Below, one piece after another: positions 15,386 through 24,506 of a stretch of DNA of 64,000 bases. The notes below the pieces were generated by a model that worked only from the letters and a program-made list of their open reading frames with translations, was not told the origin of the DNA and did not search any database. Origin of the DNA: Hydrogenophaga sp. (GTDB taxonomy: Bacteria; Pseudomonadota; Gammaproteobacteria; Burkholderiales; Burkholderiaceae_C); assembly GCF_011772445.1 (NCBI RefSeq), contig NZ_WVZN01000008.1, positions 34,766 to 98,765 of the forward strand, given 5' to 3'. The position numbers and the translations under genes were made by a program. The first letter of the stretch is position 1; each line of letters opens with the position of its first letter.

Positions 15386-18300
15386 TCAATTGCCCTGCGG
15401 CCGCTTCACCCGGAACCACGCCGCGTACATCGCCGGCAAGGCCAGCAGCGTCAGCACCGTCGCCACGATCAGGCCGCCCATGATGGCCACCGCCATCGGC
15501 CCCCAGAAGACGCTGCGCGACAGCGGGATCATCGCCAGCACCGCCGCGGCGGCCGTCAGCACGATGGGCCGCATGCGGCGCACGGCGGCTTCCACGATGG
15601 CGTCCCAGGCCGGCACACCGCGCGCGCGGTCCTGCTCGATCTGGTCGATGAGGATGACCGAGTTGCGCTGGATCATGCCCATGAGGGCGATGACGCCCAG
15701 CAGCGCGACGAAGCCGAAGGGCCGGTCGAGCAGCAGCAGCGCGCCGGCCACGCCGGCCATGCCCATGGGGCCGGTCAGGAACACCAGCATCGAGCGGCTG
15801 AAGCTCTGCAGCTGCACCATGAGCAGCGTGAACACGATGAACAGCATCAGCGGCACGCCGACCGCGATGGAGGCCGAGCCCTTGCTGCTCTCCTCCACCG
15901 CGCCGGCCACCTCGATGCGGTAGCCGGTGAGGCCTTCGCTCAGCCAGCGGCGCTGGATCTGATCGAGCTGCGGCTGCAACTGGGCGGTGACGGTGGCACC
16001 CTGCAGGCCCTCCACCACGTCGCTCTGCACGGTGATGGCGAACTCGCGGTTCTCGCGCCACATCACGCCCGGCTCCCAGCCGAAGTTCACGCGCACCACC
16101 TGCAGCAGCGGGATGGACTGGCCGCTGGCCGTGGGCAGGTACGCATTGGCCAGGTCGGTGATGGCGTCGCGCTCGTCCAGCGGCTGGCGCAGCACGATGT
16201 CGATGAGTTCGTCGCCCTCGCGGTACTGGCCCACGGTGCTGCCTACCAGGATGGTGCGCGCCGCCTGCGCGATGCTGGCGCTGGTGACGCCGAGCGCGCG
16301 CGCCTTGGCCTGGTCCACCTCCAGGCGGATCTGCTTGACGGCCTCGTTCCAGTTGTCGTTCACGCCGCGCGCGTTGGGGTTCTGCGCCATGGTGCGCTTG
16401 ACCTCGTCGGCCAGGCCGCGCAGCACCACGGGGTCGTCGCCCACCACGCGAAACTGCACCGGATACGGCACCGGAGGCCCGTTGGGCAGCAGCTTCACAC
16501 GTCCGCGCACCTCGGGAAATTCGGTGGCCAGCACGGCGGGCAGTGCCTTGCGGATGCGCTCGCGTTCCTTCACGCTGCCGGGCAGCACGATGAACTGCGC
16601 CACGTTGCTCTGAGGAAAGATCTGGTCGAGCGGCAGGTAGAAGCGCGGCACGCCCGAGCCCACCCAGGTGGACACGGCCTTCACGCCGGGCTCTTTCATG
16701 AAGCGCTGCTCGACGCGGCCCGCCACCTCGTCCATGGCGCGGATGCTGCTGCCTTCGGGCAGCCAGATGTCCACGAGGATCTCGGGCCGGCTCGAATCGG
16801 GGAAGAACTGCTGCTGCACCTTGCCCATGCCCGCCAGGCCGAGCACGAAGGTGAGGATGGTGGCACCGATGGTGATCCAGCGGTGCTGCACGCACCAGTC
16901 CACCGTGCGGCGAAAGCGCACGTAGAAGGGCCCGTCGAAGACCTCGTGCGGCTCACCCTCCACCCTGGGCTTGATCTTCAGCAGCTTCACGCCCAGGTAG
17001 GGCACGAACATCACCGCCACCACCCAGGAGATGAGCAGCGCGATGACGGTGACCGCGAAGATGGCGAAGGTGTATTCGCCGGTGGTGGAGTTGGCCAGGC
17101 CGATGGGCAGAAACCCCGCCGCCGTGATGAGCGTGCCCGTGAGCATGGGCATGGCGGTGGCGTCCCAGGTGAAGGTGGCCGCGCGCACCATGTCGTAGCC
17201 CTCCTCCAGCTTCCTCACCATCATCTCGACGGCGATGATGGCGTCGTCCACCAGCAGGCCCAGGGCGATGATGAGCGAGCCCAGCGAGATCTTGTGCAGG
17301 CCGATGCCGTAATGGTTCATCGCCAGGAAGGTGATGGCCAGCACCAGCGGGATGGTGATGAACACCACCAGACCTGGGCGCATGTCGAGCACGTAGCGGC
17401 GCAGGCCCTTGCCGCCGGGGCGCCGGTGCAGGCCCAGGGCCAGGAAACTCACCGCGAGCACGATCACCACGGCCTCGATCAGCACCTTCACGAACTCGTT
17501 GACCGAGGCGGCCACGGCAGAGGGCTGGTCCTGCACCTGCACCAGCCTCATGCCGGCGGGCAGCGTGCGCTCGATGCCGGCCACCGCGAGCTTCAGGGCC
17601 TCGCCGAGCGCGATGATGTCGCCCCCCTTGGCCATGGAGATGCCCAGCGCGATGCTGTCCTGCGCGTCGTGGCGCACCAGGATCTCGGGCGGGTCGATGG
17701 TGCCGCGCACGATGTCGGCGATGTCGCCGAGGCGGATGGTGCGCCCGCTGGCGGCGGAGCGGATGGGCATGGCGCGCAGGTCGTCCACCGAGTTGAAGCT
17801 GCCGTCCACGCGCACCTGCACCACGTCCAGCGGCGTCTGCACCGCGCCGGCCGAGGCCACGGCGTTCTGCTGGCCGAGTTGGTCGAGCACGGCGTTCAGG
17901 TCCAGCCCCAGCGTGGCCAGGCGCTTCTGCGAGACCTCCACATAGATCTTCTGGTCCTGCACACCGAAGAGCTCGACCTTGGCCACGTCGTTCACGCGCA
18001 GCAGTTGCTGGCGCACGGCCTCGGCCACATCCTTGCGTTCGGCGTCGGAGAAGCCTTCGCCCTGCAGCGCGTAGATGACGCCGTAGACATCGCCGAACTC
18101 GTCGTTGAAAAAGGGGCCCACCACGCCCTGCGGCAGTTCGCCGCGCATGTCGCCCACCTTCTTGCGCACCGTGTACCAGATGTCCTGCACCTCGGCCGGC
18201 GGTGACGAATCCGCGAGCTGGAAGATGATCAGCGCTTCACCGGGCTTGGCGTAGCTGCGGATCTTGTCGGCGTAGGGCACTTCCTGCAGGGTGCGCTCGA

Positions 18301-18553
18301 TGCGGTCCACCACCTGCTCGGCCACCTGGGGCGCGGTGGCACCGGGCCAGAACACACGCACCACCATCGCGCGGAAGGTGAAGGGCGGGTCCTCGTCCTG
18401 CCCGAGCTGGAAGTACGAGGCGATGCCGAACAGCATCAGCACGATCATGAGGTAGCGCGTGAAGGCGGGGTGGTCCAGCGCCCAGCGCGAGAGATTGAAG
18501 CGCGAGAACGGGCCCGGCTTCGCGTCGGTGGTGTCCTGCATGGGCGGGCTCAC
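15386..18553 (-). CDS. RND-family efflux permease (inner-membrane pump)
   Basis: A 1055-residue resistance-nodulation-division transporter. The first membrane helix is near residues 30-50 (FTRYLMIVLMLFGIASYFQL), with porter domains between helices. The TM4 proton-relay Asp pair is in GLLVDDAIIAVEMM, and a second helix block ends LTAAAAVLAMIPLSR. The N-terminal DEDPPFTFRAMVVRVFWPGA pattern matches the proteobacterial multidrug/solvent RND branch rather than the CusA heavy-metal branch. It acts as a trimer with the adaptor encoded upstream (the adaptor stop overlaps this ATG by 4 nt). No outer-membrane factor gene is present locally, so a shared TolC-like protein is presumed. The substrate is unknown. 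Confidence 0.95.
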   Translation of the reverse strand: MSPPMQDTTDAKPGPFSRFNLSRWALDHPAFTRYLMIVLMLFGIASYFQLGQDEDPPFTFRAMVVRVFWPGATAPQVAEQVVDRIERTLQEVPYADKIRSYAKPGEALIIFQLADSSPPAEVQDIWYTVRKKVGDMRGELPQGVVGPFFNDEFGDVYGVIYALQGEGFSDAERKDVAEAVRQQLLRVNDVAKVELFGVQDQKIYVEVSQKRLATLGLDLNAVLDQLGQQNAVASAGAVQTPLDVVQVRVDGSFNSVDDLRAMPIRSAASGRTIRLGDIADIVRGTIDPPEILVRHDAQDSIALGISMAKGGDIIALGEALKLAVAGIERTLPAGMRLVQVQDQPSAVAASVNEFVKVLIEAVVIVLAVSFLALGLHRRPGGKGLRRYVLDMRPGLVVFITIPLVLAITFLAMNHYGIGLHKISLGSLIIALGLLVDDAIIAVEMMVRKLEEGYDMVRAATFTWDATAMPMLTGTLITAAGFLPIGLANSTTGEYTFAIFAVTVIALLISWVVAVMFVPYLGVKLLKIKPRVEGEPHEVFDGPFYVRFRRTVDWCVQHRWITIGATILTFVLGLAGMGKVQQQFFPDSSRPEILVDIWLPEGSSIRAMDEVAGRVEQRFMKEPGVKAVSTWVGSGVPRFYLPLDQIFPQSNVAQFIVLPGSVKERERIRKALPAVLATEFPEVRGRVKLLPNGPPVPYPVQFRVVGDDPVVLRGLADEVKRTMAQNPNARGVNDNWNEAVKQIRLEVDQAKARALGVTSASIAQAARTILVGSTVGQYREGDELIDIVLRQPLDERDAITDLANAYLPTASGQSIPLLQVVRVNFGWEPGVMWRENREFAITVQSDVVEGLQGATVTAQLQPQLDQIQRRWLSEGLTGYRIEVAGAVEESSKGSASIAVGVPLMLFIVFTLLMVQLQSFSRSMLVFLTGPMGMAGVAGALLLLDRPFGFVALLGVIALMGMIQRNSVILIDQIEQDRARGVPAWDAIVEAAVRRMRPIVLTAAAAVLAMIPLSRSVFWGPMAVAIMGGLIVATVLTLLALPAMYAAWFRVKRPQGN

Positions 18554-19641
18554 TGCGCGACGAAGCGCGTGACCTTTTGACCGGCGCTGAGCACATGCCC
18601 ACCGGCCGCCACCACCTCGTCACCGGGCTTCAATCCAGCCGCGATCACCACGCGGTTGCCGTCGGCACCCGCCACCTGCACAGGGCGCGGTTGCACGGTG
18701 CCGCTGGCCTCGTCGAACACCCAGACCACGCTGCCGCTGCGGTCGCCCTCGGCGGACTGCATCACCGCCGTGGTGGGCAGGGTGATCGCGGCCTGGCCGG
18801 TGAGCGGCGTGTCCAGCGTGACGTAGGCCGTGGCGCCCAGGGGCAGCTTCGCGTCGGCCGGCAGGGCCAGCTTCACCTGGTAGGTGCGCGTGGCCGGGTC
18901 GGCGCTGGCCGCCACCTCGCGCACGCTGGCCTTGAGGTCGGCGCGGCCATCGGCCTGGGCCCAGAGGCGCACGCGGGCCGGGGTGCCGGGCCGCACCTGC
19001 GCGAGCCGGTCCTCGGGCACGGCGATCACCACGTCGCGTTCGCCGTCCTGCGCCAGCACCACCACGGGGCCGCCGGCCTGCACCACCTGGCCGGGCTCGG
19101 CCTGCACCGCCGTCACCACGCCGGGCGCGTCGGCCAGGAGGCGCGCGTAGCCTGTCTGGTTGCCCTGAACGGCGCTTTGCGCCTGCGCCTGACGCAGCGT
19201 CGCCTCGGCGGCATCCAGCGTGGCTTGTCGACGGTCGATCTCGGCCTGGCTGACGAAGCCCTGGGCCAGCAGGCCCTTGAAGCGCTCCAGGTCGGCGCGC
19301 GCCAGATCGCGCTGGGTGAGCGCGGCGGTGGCGGCGGCCTGTGCGGCCTGGCCGGAGAGCGCCAGGTCCTGCGCGTCCAGGCGCGCCAGCAACTGGCCGG
19401 CTTTGACGCGCTGTCCCACCTCGGCCGGACGCTCCACCAGCTTGCCGCCGACGCGGAAACCCAGGCGCGATTCGACCCGGGCACGAACTTCGCCAGCGTA
19501 CTCGCTGGCTGCGTTCAGGCTCGACGGCCCCACGGTGAGCAGCTTGACCGAGCGCACGGGCTCGGGCGCCGGTTCGGGGCGCGCGCAGGCGGCCAGCGCG
19601 GCCGCACTCGCGAGTACGCAGACAATCAGCGTCGTTCTCAT
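18550..19641 (-). CDS. RND efflux periplasmic adaptor (membrane fusion protein), lipoprotein
   Basis: A 363-residue adaptor beginning with a lipoprotein signal (lipobox LAAC, Cys19). It has the usual order of lipoyl half-motif (ARVESRLGFRVGGKLVERPAEVGQRVKAGQLLARL), an alpha-hairpin rich in Ala/Gln/Arg (about 95-165), the second lipoyl half (GVVTAVQAEPGQVVQAGGPV) and beta-barrel/membrane-proximal domains. ATG 19641 follows GAGGGAAT; an upstream ATG at 19674 would spoil the signal peptide. It forms an operon with the permease. A TetR-type palindrome lies 46-59 nt upstream. Confidence 0.93.
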   Translation of the reverse strand: MRTTLIVCVLASAAALAACARPEPAPEPVRSVKLLTVGPSSLNAASEYAGEVRARVESRLGFRVGGKLVERPAEVGQRVKAGQLLARLDAQDLALSGQAAQAAATAALTQRDLARADLERFKGLLAQGFVSQAEIDRRQATLDAAEATLRQAQAQSAVQGNQTGYARLLADAPGVVTAVQAEPGQVVQAGGPVVVLAQDGERDVVIAVPEDRLAQVRPGTPARVRLWAQADGRADLKASVREVAASADPATRTYQVKLALPADAKLPLGATAYVTLDTPLTGQAAITLPTTAVMQSAEGDRSGSVVWVFDEASGTVQPRPVQVAGADGNRVVIAAGLKPGDEVVAAGGHVLSAGQKVTRFVAQ

Positions 19642-19686
19642 CGGATTCCCTCGCGTTCGGGCCGGATGCGGCACCGCAAATTAATG

Positions 19687-19700
19687 ACTGACCGGTTAGT
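19687..19700. promoter_or_regulatory. TetR-type palindrome between the efflux operon and hpnC
   Basis: ACTGACCGGTTAGT is a 14-bp near-perfect palindrome (ACT-n-ACCGGT-n-AGT) in the 72-bp divergent spacer. The sequence style matches operators of AcrR/TetR efflux repressors. No TetR gene is adjacent, so the regulator would be encoded elsewhere. It could affect both the efflux operon and hpnC. Confidence 0.55.
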
Positions 19701-19713
19701 AAGAGAAATTCTA

Positions 19714-20667
19714 GTGCAAACCCCCAGCGGTACCGACGCCACCCATCCCACGGACGGGGAGAAACCGCTGCCCGCCGTGGCGGCCGCGCCCGGCGAGGGC
19801 CTTCGCCCCGAGGCAGCCGCGGCCTTCGGTGCCGAGGTGGCGCACTACGAGAACTTCCCCGTGGCCAGCTGGCTGTGCCCCGCCCCGCTGCGCCCGGCTG
19901 TGGCCGCGCTCTACCGCTTCGCGCGCACGGCCGACGACATCGCCGACGAGGGCGAGGCCGACGCGCCCACGCGCCTGGCCGAACTGGCCGCCTACCGCGC
20001 CGCGCTGGACGCCGCCTTCGCCGGTCAGCCCGTGCCGCCGCGCTGGCAGGCCGTCTTCACGCCCCTGGCCGCCGCCCAACGCCGCCACGCCTGGCCCGTG
20101 GCCTTGCTGCACGAGCTCATCAGCGCCTTCGAGCAGGACGTGCGGTACACCGCCAGTGGCCACCGCTACGCGGACATGGCCGAGCTGCTCGGCTATTGCA
20201 AGTTGTCGGCCAACCCCGTGGGCCGGCTGCTGCTGCACCTGTGGGGCGTGAACGGTCACGCCGCGCTGGAGCGCAGCGACCGCATCTGCAGCGCCCTGCA
20301 GCTCATCAACTTCTGGCAGGACCTGAGCCGCGACCTGCCGCGCCAGCGCGTGTACCTGCCCGCCGACGTGCTGCGCCGCCACGGCGTGGCGGTGGAAGAC
20401 TTCTTCCCCGGCACCGACGCCCACGACCGCCCGCGCCAGGCGGTGGTGGCCGAGCTGTGCGCGCACGCGCGCGGCCTCATGCAGATGGGCGCGCCGCTGG
20501 TGCACCAGGTGAATGGCCGCGCGGGCTGGGAATTGCGGCTGGTGGTGCAAGGCGGCCTGCGCGTGCTCGACCGCGTCGAGTCCATCCAGCACCGCAGTTG
20601 GGCGCAGCGCGTCACGGTGGACAAGGGCGACCTGCCCTTGCTGCTGTGGCGCGCGTTGTGGATGTAG
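19714..20667 (+). CDS. hpnC: HpnC-like hydroxysqualene/squalene-phytoene synthase
   Basis: A 317-residue squalene/phytoene synthase-family protein from GTG 19714, which has AGAGA upstream. An in-frame ATG at 19684 would place the coding region across the palindrome at 19687. Aspartate-rich motif 1 is ADDIADEG in YRFARTADDIADEG, motif 2 is QDLSRDLPRQRVYLP, and NFPVASWLCPAPLRPAVAALY is typical of HpnC. HpnC acts with HpnD and HpnE in making squalene for hopanoids (converting presqualene diphosphate to hydroxysqualene). No hpnD or hpnE is nearby, which is unusual because the three are commonly linked. Phytoene-synthase-like activity is the alternative. Confidence 0.85.
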   Translation: MQTPSGTDATHPTDGEKPLPAVAAAPGEGLRPEAAAAFGAEVAHYENFPVASWLCPAPLRPAVAALYRFARTADDIADEGEADAPTRLAELAAYRAALDAAFAGQPVPPRWQAVFTPLAAAQRRHAWPVALLHELISAFEQDVRYTASGHRYADMAELLGYCKLSANPVGRLLLHLWGVNGHAALERSDRICSALQLINFWQDLSRDLPRQRVYLPADVLRRHGVAVEDFFPGTDAHDRPRQAVVAELCAHARGLMQMGAPLVHQVNGRAGWELRLVVQGGLRVLDRVESIQHRSWAQRVTVDKGDLPLLLWRALWM

Positions 20668-20803
20668 CGCCGCCGCTCGTCGCCGCGCGCGGGGTGGCGT
20701 CACAGATCGGGGGCGTGCAGCGTCTTGTCAGGCAAGAGGGCGCCCACCGGCCGCTGTCGCATCCCGCGAGTCCTCGCCAACCCCATCTGACGAAGGACAT
20801 CCC

Positions 20804-21562
20804 ATGAAAGTCGTGATCATCGGAGGCACCGGCCTCATTGGCCAACAGGTCGGCGCGCTGCTGCGCGCGGGCGGACACGAGGTGCTGGCCGCCGCGCCGT
20901 CCACCGGCGTGAACACCCTGACGGGCGAAGGCCTGGCGCAGGCGCTGCAAGGCGCGCAGGTGGTGGTGGACGTGAGCAACTCGCCCTCCTTCGAGCCGGC
21001 GGCGGTGATGGGTTTCTTTCAGACCTCCACCCGCAACATCCTCGACGCCGCGCAGGCCGCCGGCGTGCGCCACCTCGTGGCCCTGTCGATCGTGGGCACC
21101 GACCGGCTGCCGGAGAGCGGCTATTTCCTCGCCAAGCTGGCGCAGGAACAGCTCATCCGCGCCAGCGCCCTGCCCCACACCATCGTGCGCGCCACGCAGT
21201 TCCACGAATTCCTCGGTGCCATCGCCGACGCCGCCACGCGCGAGGGCCGCGTGCACGCGCCCTCGGCCGGCATTCAGCCGATCGCCTCGGCCGACGTGGC
21301 CCTGGGCGTGGCGCGCGCCGCCACCGCCGAGCCCGCGAACGGCCTCACCGAGATCGCCGGCCCCGTGGCCTTCCGCATGGACGAGCTGCTGCGCGGCCTG
21401 CTGCAGCAGCGCGGCGATGCGCGCGAGGTGGTGACGGACGAGAGCGCGGGTTACTTCGGCGCGCCGCTGCAGGCCGATTCGCTGCTGCCCGGCGCTGGCG
21501 CCTGGCTGGCGCCGACCACGGTGCAGGCCTGGGCCGCGGCGCGGGCCACCGCCACCGCTTGA
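20804..21562 (+). CDS. NAD(P)-binding SDR-like protein (NmrA/atypical SDR)
   Basis: A 252-residue protein with an N-terminal Rossmann fold (MKVVIIGGTGLIGQQVGALL), a short ILDAAQAAGVRHLVALSIVG strand-helix, and the NmrA/atypical-SDR segment SGYFLAKLAQEQLIRAS followed by HTIVRATQFHEFLGAIAD. It lacks the classical YxxxK dyad at the usual position. The NAD(P)H quinone/redox-sensor type is therefore more likely than a classical dehydrogenase. ATG 20804 is preceded by GAAGGA. Substrate unknown. It is the only gene in its short transcription unit and converges on a LysR gene. Confidence 0.85.
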   Translation: MKVVIIGGTGLIGQQVGALLRAGGHEVLAAAPSTGVNTLTGEGLAQALQGAQVVVDVSNSPSFEPAAVMGFFQTSTRNILDAAQAAGVRHLVALSIVGTDRLPESGYFLAKLAQEQLIRASALPHTIVRATQFHEFLGAIADAATREGRVHAPSAGIQPIASADVALGVARAATAEPANGLTEIAGPVAFRMDELLRGLLQQRGDAREVVTDESAGYFGAPLQADSLLPGAGAWLAPTTVQAWAAARATATA

Positions 21563-21575
21563 GGCGGCGCCGGGC

Positions 21576-22487
21576 TCAGTCCTCGCGCAGCGCGGCGAAG
21601 CGCTCGACCAGGTGGTCGATCAACAGCCGCACCGCCGGCAACTGCCCGCGCCGCGAGGCGAACACCACGTGGATGAGCTCGCGGCGCGGCGCCCAGCCGT
21701 CGAGCACAGGCACCAGTTCGCCTGGCCCGAACTCGGCCGTGAGCATCATGCGCGGCAACTGCACGATGCCCACGCCTGCCACCGCCGCCGCACGCAGCGC
21801 CAGCATGCCGCGCGTGACGTAGCGCGGCCGGTGCCGCACCTCGGCGCGCGCGCCGTTGGGGCCTTCCAGCACCCACTGGTGCACCTCCTGCGGCTGGCCC
21901 AGGTCCATGCTGGGAAAGCGCCCCAGGTCTCCGGGGCCTTGCGGTGCGCCCAGGCGTTCGATCAGCGCCGGGCTGGCCACCAGGCACTGGCTGCGCTCGG
22001 CCAGCACGCGCAGCGCGAGATCGCTGTCCTCCAGCGGCGGCGGGCGCACGCGCACCGCCAGGTCGAATCCTTCGGCCACCACGTCCACGCGGCGATTGGT
22101 TTCCTCCAGGTGCAGGTCGACGCGCGGGTAACGCGCCAGAAAGTCGCCGAGCATGGCGCCCATGCGCGTGGCCAGCAGCGCCACCGGACAGCTCATGCGC
22201 ACCACACCGCGCGGTTCGCCGCGCGCCAGGGCGATCGACTCCTCCGCCGCTTCGGCCTCGGTCAGCATGGCGCGGCAGTGCTGGTAGTAGCCGCGCCCCG
22301 CCTCGGTGACGGAGAAGCTGCGCGTGGAACGCAGGATCAGCCGCGCGCCCAGGCGCTCTTCCAGCAGGGCGATGCGCCGGCTCAGGCGCGACTTGGGAAT
22401 GCCGAGGGCCCGGCTCGCCGGGGCAAAGCCACCGTGCTCGACCACTTGGGCGAAGTAGGACAGGTCGTTGAGATCGGGCAGGGTCAT
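21576..22487 (-). CDS. LysR-family transcriptional regulator (divergent from pirin)
   Basis: A 303-residue LysR regulator: DLSYFAQVVEHGGFAPASRA with IPKSRLSRRIALLEERLGARL in the helix-turn-helix, then GVVRMSCPVALLATRMGAMLG opening the effector domain. The DNA-binding helix (KSRLSRRIALLEE) resembles the PA0477/AaeR-like group often divergent from pirin or quinone-metabolism genes. It is separated from the pirin gene by 113 bp containing TGTTC/GAACA repeats. Confidence 0.93.
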   Translation of the reverse strand: MTLPDLNDLSYFAQVVEHGGFAPASRALGIPKSRLSRRIALLEERLGARLILRSTRSFSVTEAGRGYYQHCRAMLTEAEAAEESIALARGEPRGVVRMSCPVALLATRMGAMLGDFLARYPRVDLHLEETNRRVDVVAEGFDLAVRVRPPPLEDSDLALRVLAERSQCLVASPALIERLGAPQGPGDLGRFPSMDLGQPQEVHQWVLEGPNGARAEVRHRPRYVTRGMLALRAAAVAGVGIVQLPRMMLTAEFGPGELVPVLDGWAPRRELIHVVFASRRGQLPAVRLLIDHLVERFAALRED

Positions 22488-22545
22488 TGTTCCACCTATA
22501 GAACAGTGAAGGCGGATTTTGCCGTCTATTCGGGAGATTGTTCCA
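22488..22545. promoter_or_regulatory. TGTTC-N8-GAACA dyad and repeated TTGTTCCA in the LysR/pirin spacer
   Basis: TGTTC (22488-22492) and GAACA (22501-22505) form an inverted repeat just upstream of the LysR start, and the word ATTGTTCCA recurs at 22537-22545. These are candidate sites for the adjacent LysR protein controlling pirin and itself. Confidence 0.4.
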
Positions 22546-22600
22546 TGGATATGCTTCTGCCATTCCCCGTCCCACCGGGGTGACCCCTCAGGAGAAATCC

Positions 22601-23476
22601 ATGCTCAAGCAGATCCAAGGTGTCTACAGCGCCCCCCGCCCCCACTGGGTGGGCGACGGTTTTCCGGTGCGTTCCCTGTTCAGCTACGGCGACCACGGCG
22701 CCCAGCTCAGCCCTTTCCTGCTGCTCGACTACGCCGGCCCGGCGCAGTTTCCGCCGGCCGAGCGTCCGCGCGGCGTCGGGGTGCACCCGCACCGCGGCTT
22801 CGAAACCGTGACCATCGTCTACGAGGGCGAGGTGGCGCACCGCGATTCCACCGGCGCGGGTGGCCTCATCGGCCCGGGTGACGTGCAGTGGATGACGGCG
22901 GCCTCGGGCATCCTGCACGAGGAATTCCACTCGCCCGGCTTCACGCGCACCGGTGGCGCCATGGAGATGGTGCAGTTGTGGGTGAACCTGCCCGCGCGCA
23001 GCAAGATGGAGCCGCCCGGGTACCAGAACATCCTCGACGCGCAGATCCCGAGCGTGGCCCTGCCTGGCGGCGCGGGCCGCGTGCGCGTGATCGCGGGCGC
23101 CTTCGACGGCCACAAGGGCCCGGCGCGTACGCACACGCCCATGGACGTGTGGGACCTGCGCCTGACCCAGGGCAAGACCGTGCGCCTGCCGCTGGTGAAA
23201 GGCCACACCGCCGCGCTGGTGGTGCTGGCGGGCACCGTGCTCGTCAACGGCGAGGCCGTGGCGCGCGAGGCGCAACTGGTGCAGTTCCAGCGCGACGGTG
23301 AGGCGCTGGAGATCGAAGCCAACAGCGACGCCAAGCTGCTGTTCCTGGGCGGGGAGCCGATCGAGGAGCCCGTGGTGGGCCACGGCCCGTTCGTGATGAA
23401 CACGCGCGAGGAGATCGTGCAGGCCTTCCACGATTTCCAGAGCGGTCGGTTCGGGCGCATGGCGGTGAGCGCCTGA
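22601..23476 (+). CDS. Pirin-family cupin protein
   Basis: A 291-residue pirin-like bicupin. The N-terminal cupin carries the metal-site pattern GVHPHRGFETVTIVYEGEV (His62, His64) and GDVQWMTAASGILHEE (His106 and Glu108 as expected ligands). The C-terminal pirin_C half includes PLVKGHTAALVVLAGTVLVN. Some bacterial pirins have quercetinase activity or modulate central metabolism; which applies here is unknown. ATG 22601 follows CAGGAGAAATCC, a strong site. Probable target of the divergent LysR. A hairpin terminator follows the stop. Confidence 0.94.
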   Translation: MLKQIQGVYSAPRPHWVGDGFPVRSLFSYGDHGAQLSPFLLLDYAGPAQFPPAERPRGVGVHPHRGFETVTIVYEGEVAHRDSTGAGGLIGPGDVQWMTAASGILHEEFHSPGFTRTGGAMEMVQLWVNLPARSKMEPPGYQNILDAQIPSVALPGGAGRVRVIAGAFDGHKGPARTHTPMDVWDLRLTQGKTVRLPLVKGHTAALVVLAGTVLVNGEAVAREAQLVQFQRDGEALEIEANSDAKLLFLGGEPIEEPVVGHGPFVMNTREEIVQAFHDFQSGRFGRMAVSA

Positions 23477-23481
23477 GGCAG

Positions 23482-23508
23482 GACAAGGCCCCCGCCATGG
23501 GCCTTGTC
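23482..23508. terminator. Hairpin between convergent pirin and DMT genes
   Basis: GACAAGGCCC and GGGCCTTGTC form a perfect 10-bp stem around a 7-nt loop, between the two convergent stop codons. There is no strong T-run, so it may serve both strands as a weak or Rho-assisted terminator. Confidence 0.55.
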
Positions 23509-23524
23509 TGCCACCGGCGCGGGC

Positions 23525-24448
23525 TCAGCGCCGCGCGAGCGAGCGCTTGGACACCAGCACCAGCCCGATCACCGCCACGCAGATGCCGATGGCCAGTGGA
23601 TCGAAGGCCTCGTTCATCAACACGATGGAGTAGGCGTAGGTGAAGAAGGGCTGCAGCAACTGCAACTGGCTGATGCGCTGGATGCCGCCGAGCGCGAGGG
23701 CGCGGTTCCAGGAGAAGAAGCCCAGCAGCGAGTTCACGAAGGCCAGGAAGGCCAGCGCGCCCCACTGCACCGAACCGAAGCCGCTGAAGCTGGCCGCGTC
23801 GAAGTTGAGCAGCGACAGCGGCATCAGCAGCGGCAGGTTCAGTACAAGCGCCCAGCACATCACCTCCCAGCCCTTCATCTCCTTGGACAAGGCGCCGCCC
23901 TGGGCATAGCCGAACCCGGCCAGCACCACGGCGCCAAACAAGGCGAGGTCACCCAGGTAAAAGCCACCGCCCATGTCGCTGCGCAGCGCGGCGAACACGG
24001 CCACCGCCACGAAGCCGGCCATGGAGGCCGCCCAGAACAGCAAAGGCGGCCGGTCCTTGGTGATGAGCGTGCCGAAGACCGCAGTGGACAGGGGTAAGGC
24101 CGCCAGCACCACCCCACCATGTCCCACGGGCACGTGCTGCATGCCGACCGCTGTGAGCACGGGGAAGCCGTACACCACCCCCAGGGACATCAGCAGCAGT
24201 CGCTTGATCTGGGAGAGGTTGGGCAGTGGCGAACGGGTCAGCCACACCACAGGCACCGCCGCCAGCGCGGCCAGCGCCGAACGAAACAGGCCGATCTGCA
24301 TGGCGCTCAGGTGCCCTGCCAGGATCTTCGCGCACGGCAGGGTCAGGGCGAAAGCCGCCACCGACAGTATGCCCAGGAGGTAGGCCTGGGCTTCTGCGGA
24401 AGCGGTGGAATGGGGGCTTGAATCGGAAACGTAGGCGGACTGGTTCAT
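23525..24448 (-). CDS. EamA/DMT-superfamily transporter, last gene of the MocR-linked cluster
   Basis: A 307-residue protein with ten predicted membrane segments in two EamA repeats, e.g. AYLLGILSVAAFALTLPCAKIL and LFRSALAALAAVPVVWL. The second repeat begins near GGGFYLGDLALFGAVVLAGFGYAQG, and a basic tail closes it (LVLVSKRSLARR). DMT proteins are usually small-metabolite exporters. It starts 58 nt after the oxygenase stop on the same strand, so it is probably co-transcribed with the SDR-unknown-desaturase-oxygenase genes and would move their product or precursor (inference). ATG 24448 was preferred over 24466 for family-like length. Confidence 0.88.
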   Translation of the reverse strand: MNQSAYVSDSSPHSTASAEAQAYLLGILSVAAFALTLPCAKILAGHLSAMQIGLFRSALAALAAVPVVWLTRSPLPNLSQIKRLLLMSLGVVYGFPVLTAVGMQHVPVGHGGVVLAALPLSTAVFGTLITKDRPPLLFWAASMAGFVAVAVFAALRSDMGGGFYLGDLALFGAVVLAGFGYAQGGALSKEMKGWEVMCWALVLNLPLLMPLSLLNFDAASFSGFGSVQWGALAFLAFVNSLLGFFSWNRALALGGIQRISQLQLLQPFFTYAYSIVLMNEAFDPLAIGICVAVIGLVLVSKRSLARR

Positions 24449-24506
24449 GGGTGTGCTCTCTGGCAAAACATCGTGGCGCGCGGGCCTTGGCGCCCGCGCG
24501 ATGGCA

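Noticed and set aside
15059..18205. A 1048-codon plus-strand frame opposite the RND permease
   Set aside because: The product is His/Gln/Ala-rich with no domain pattern, whereas the minus strand encodes a textbook RND transporter.
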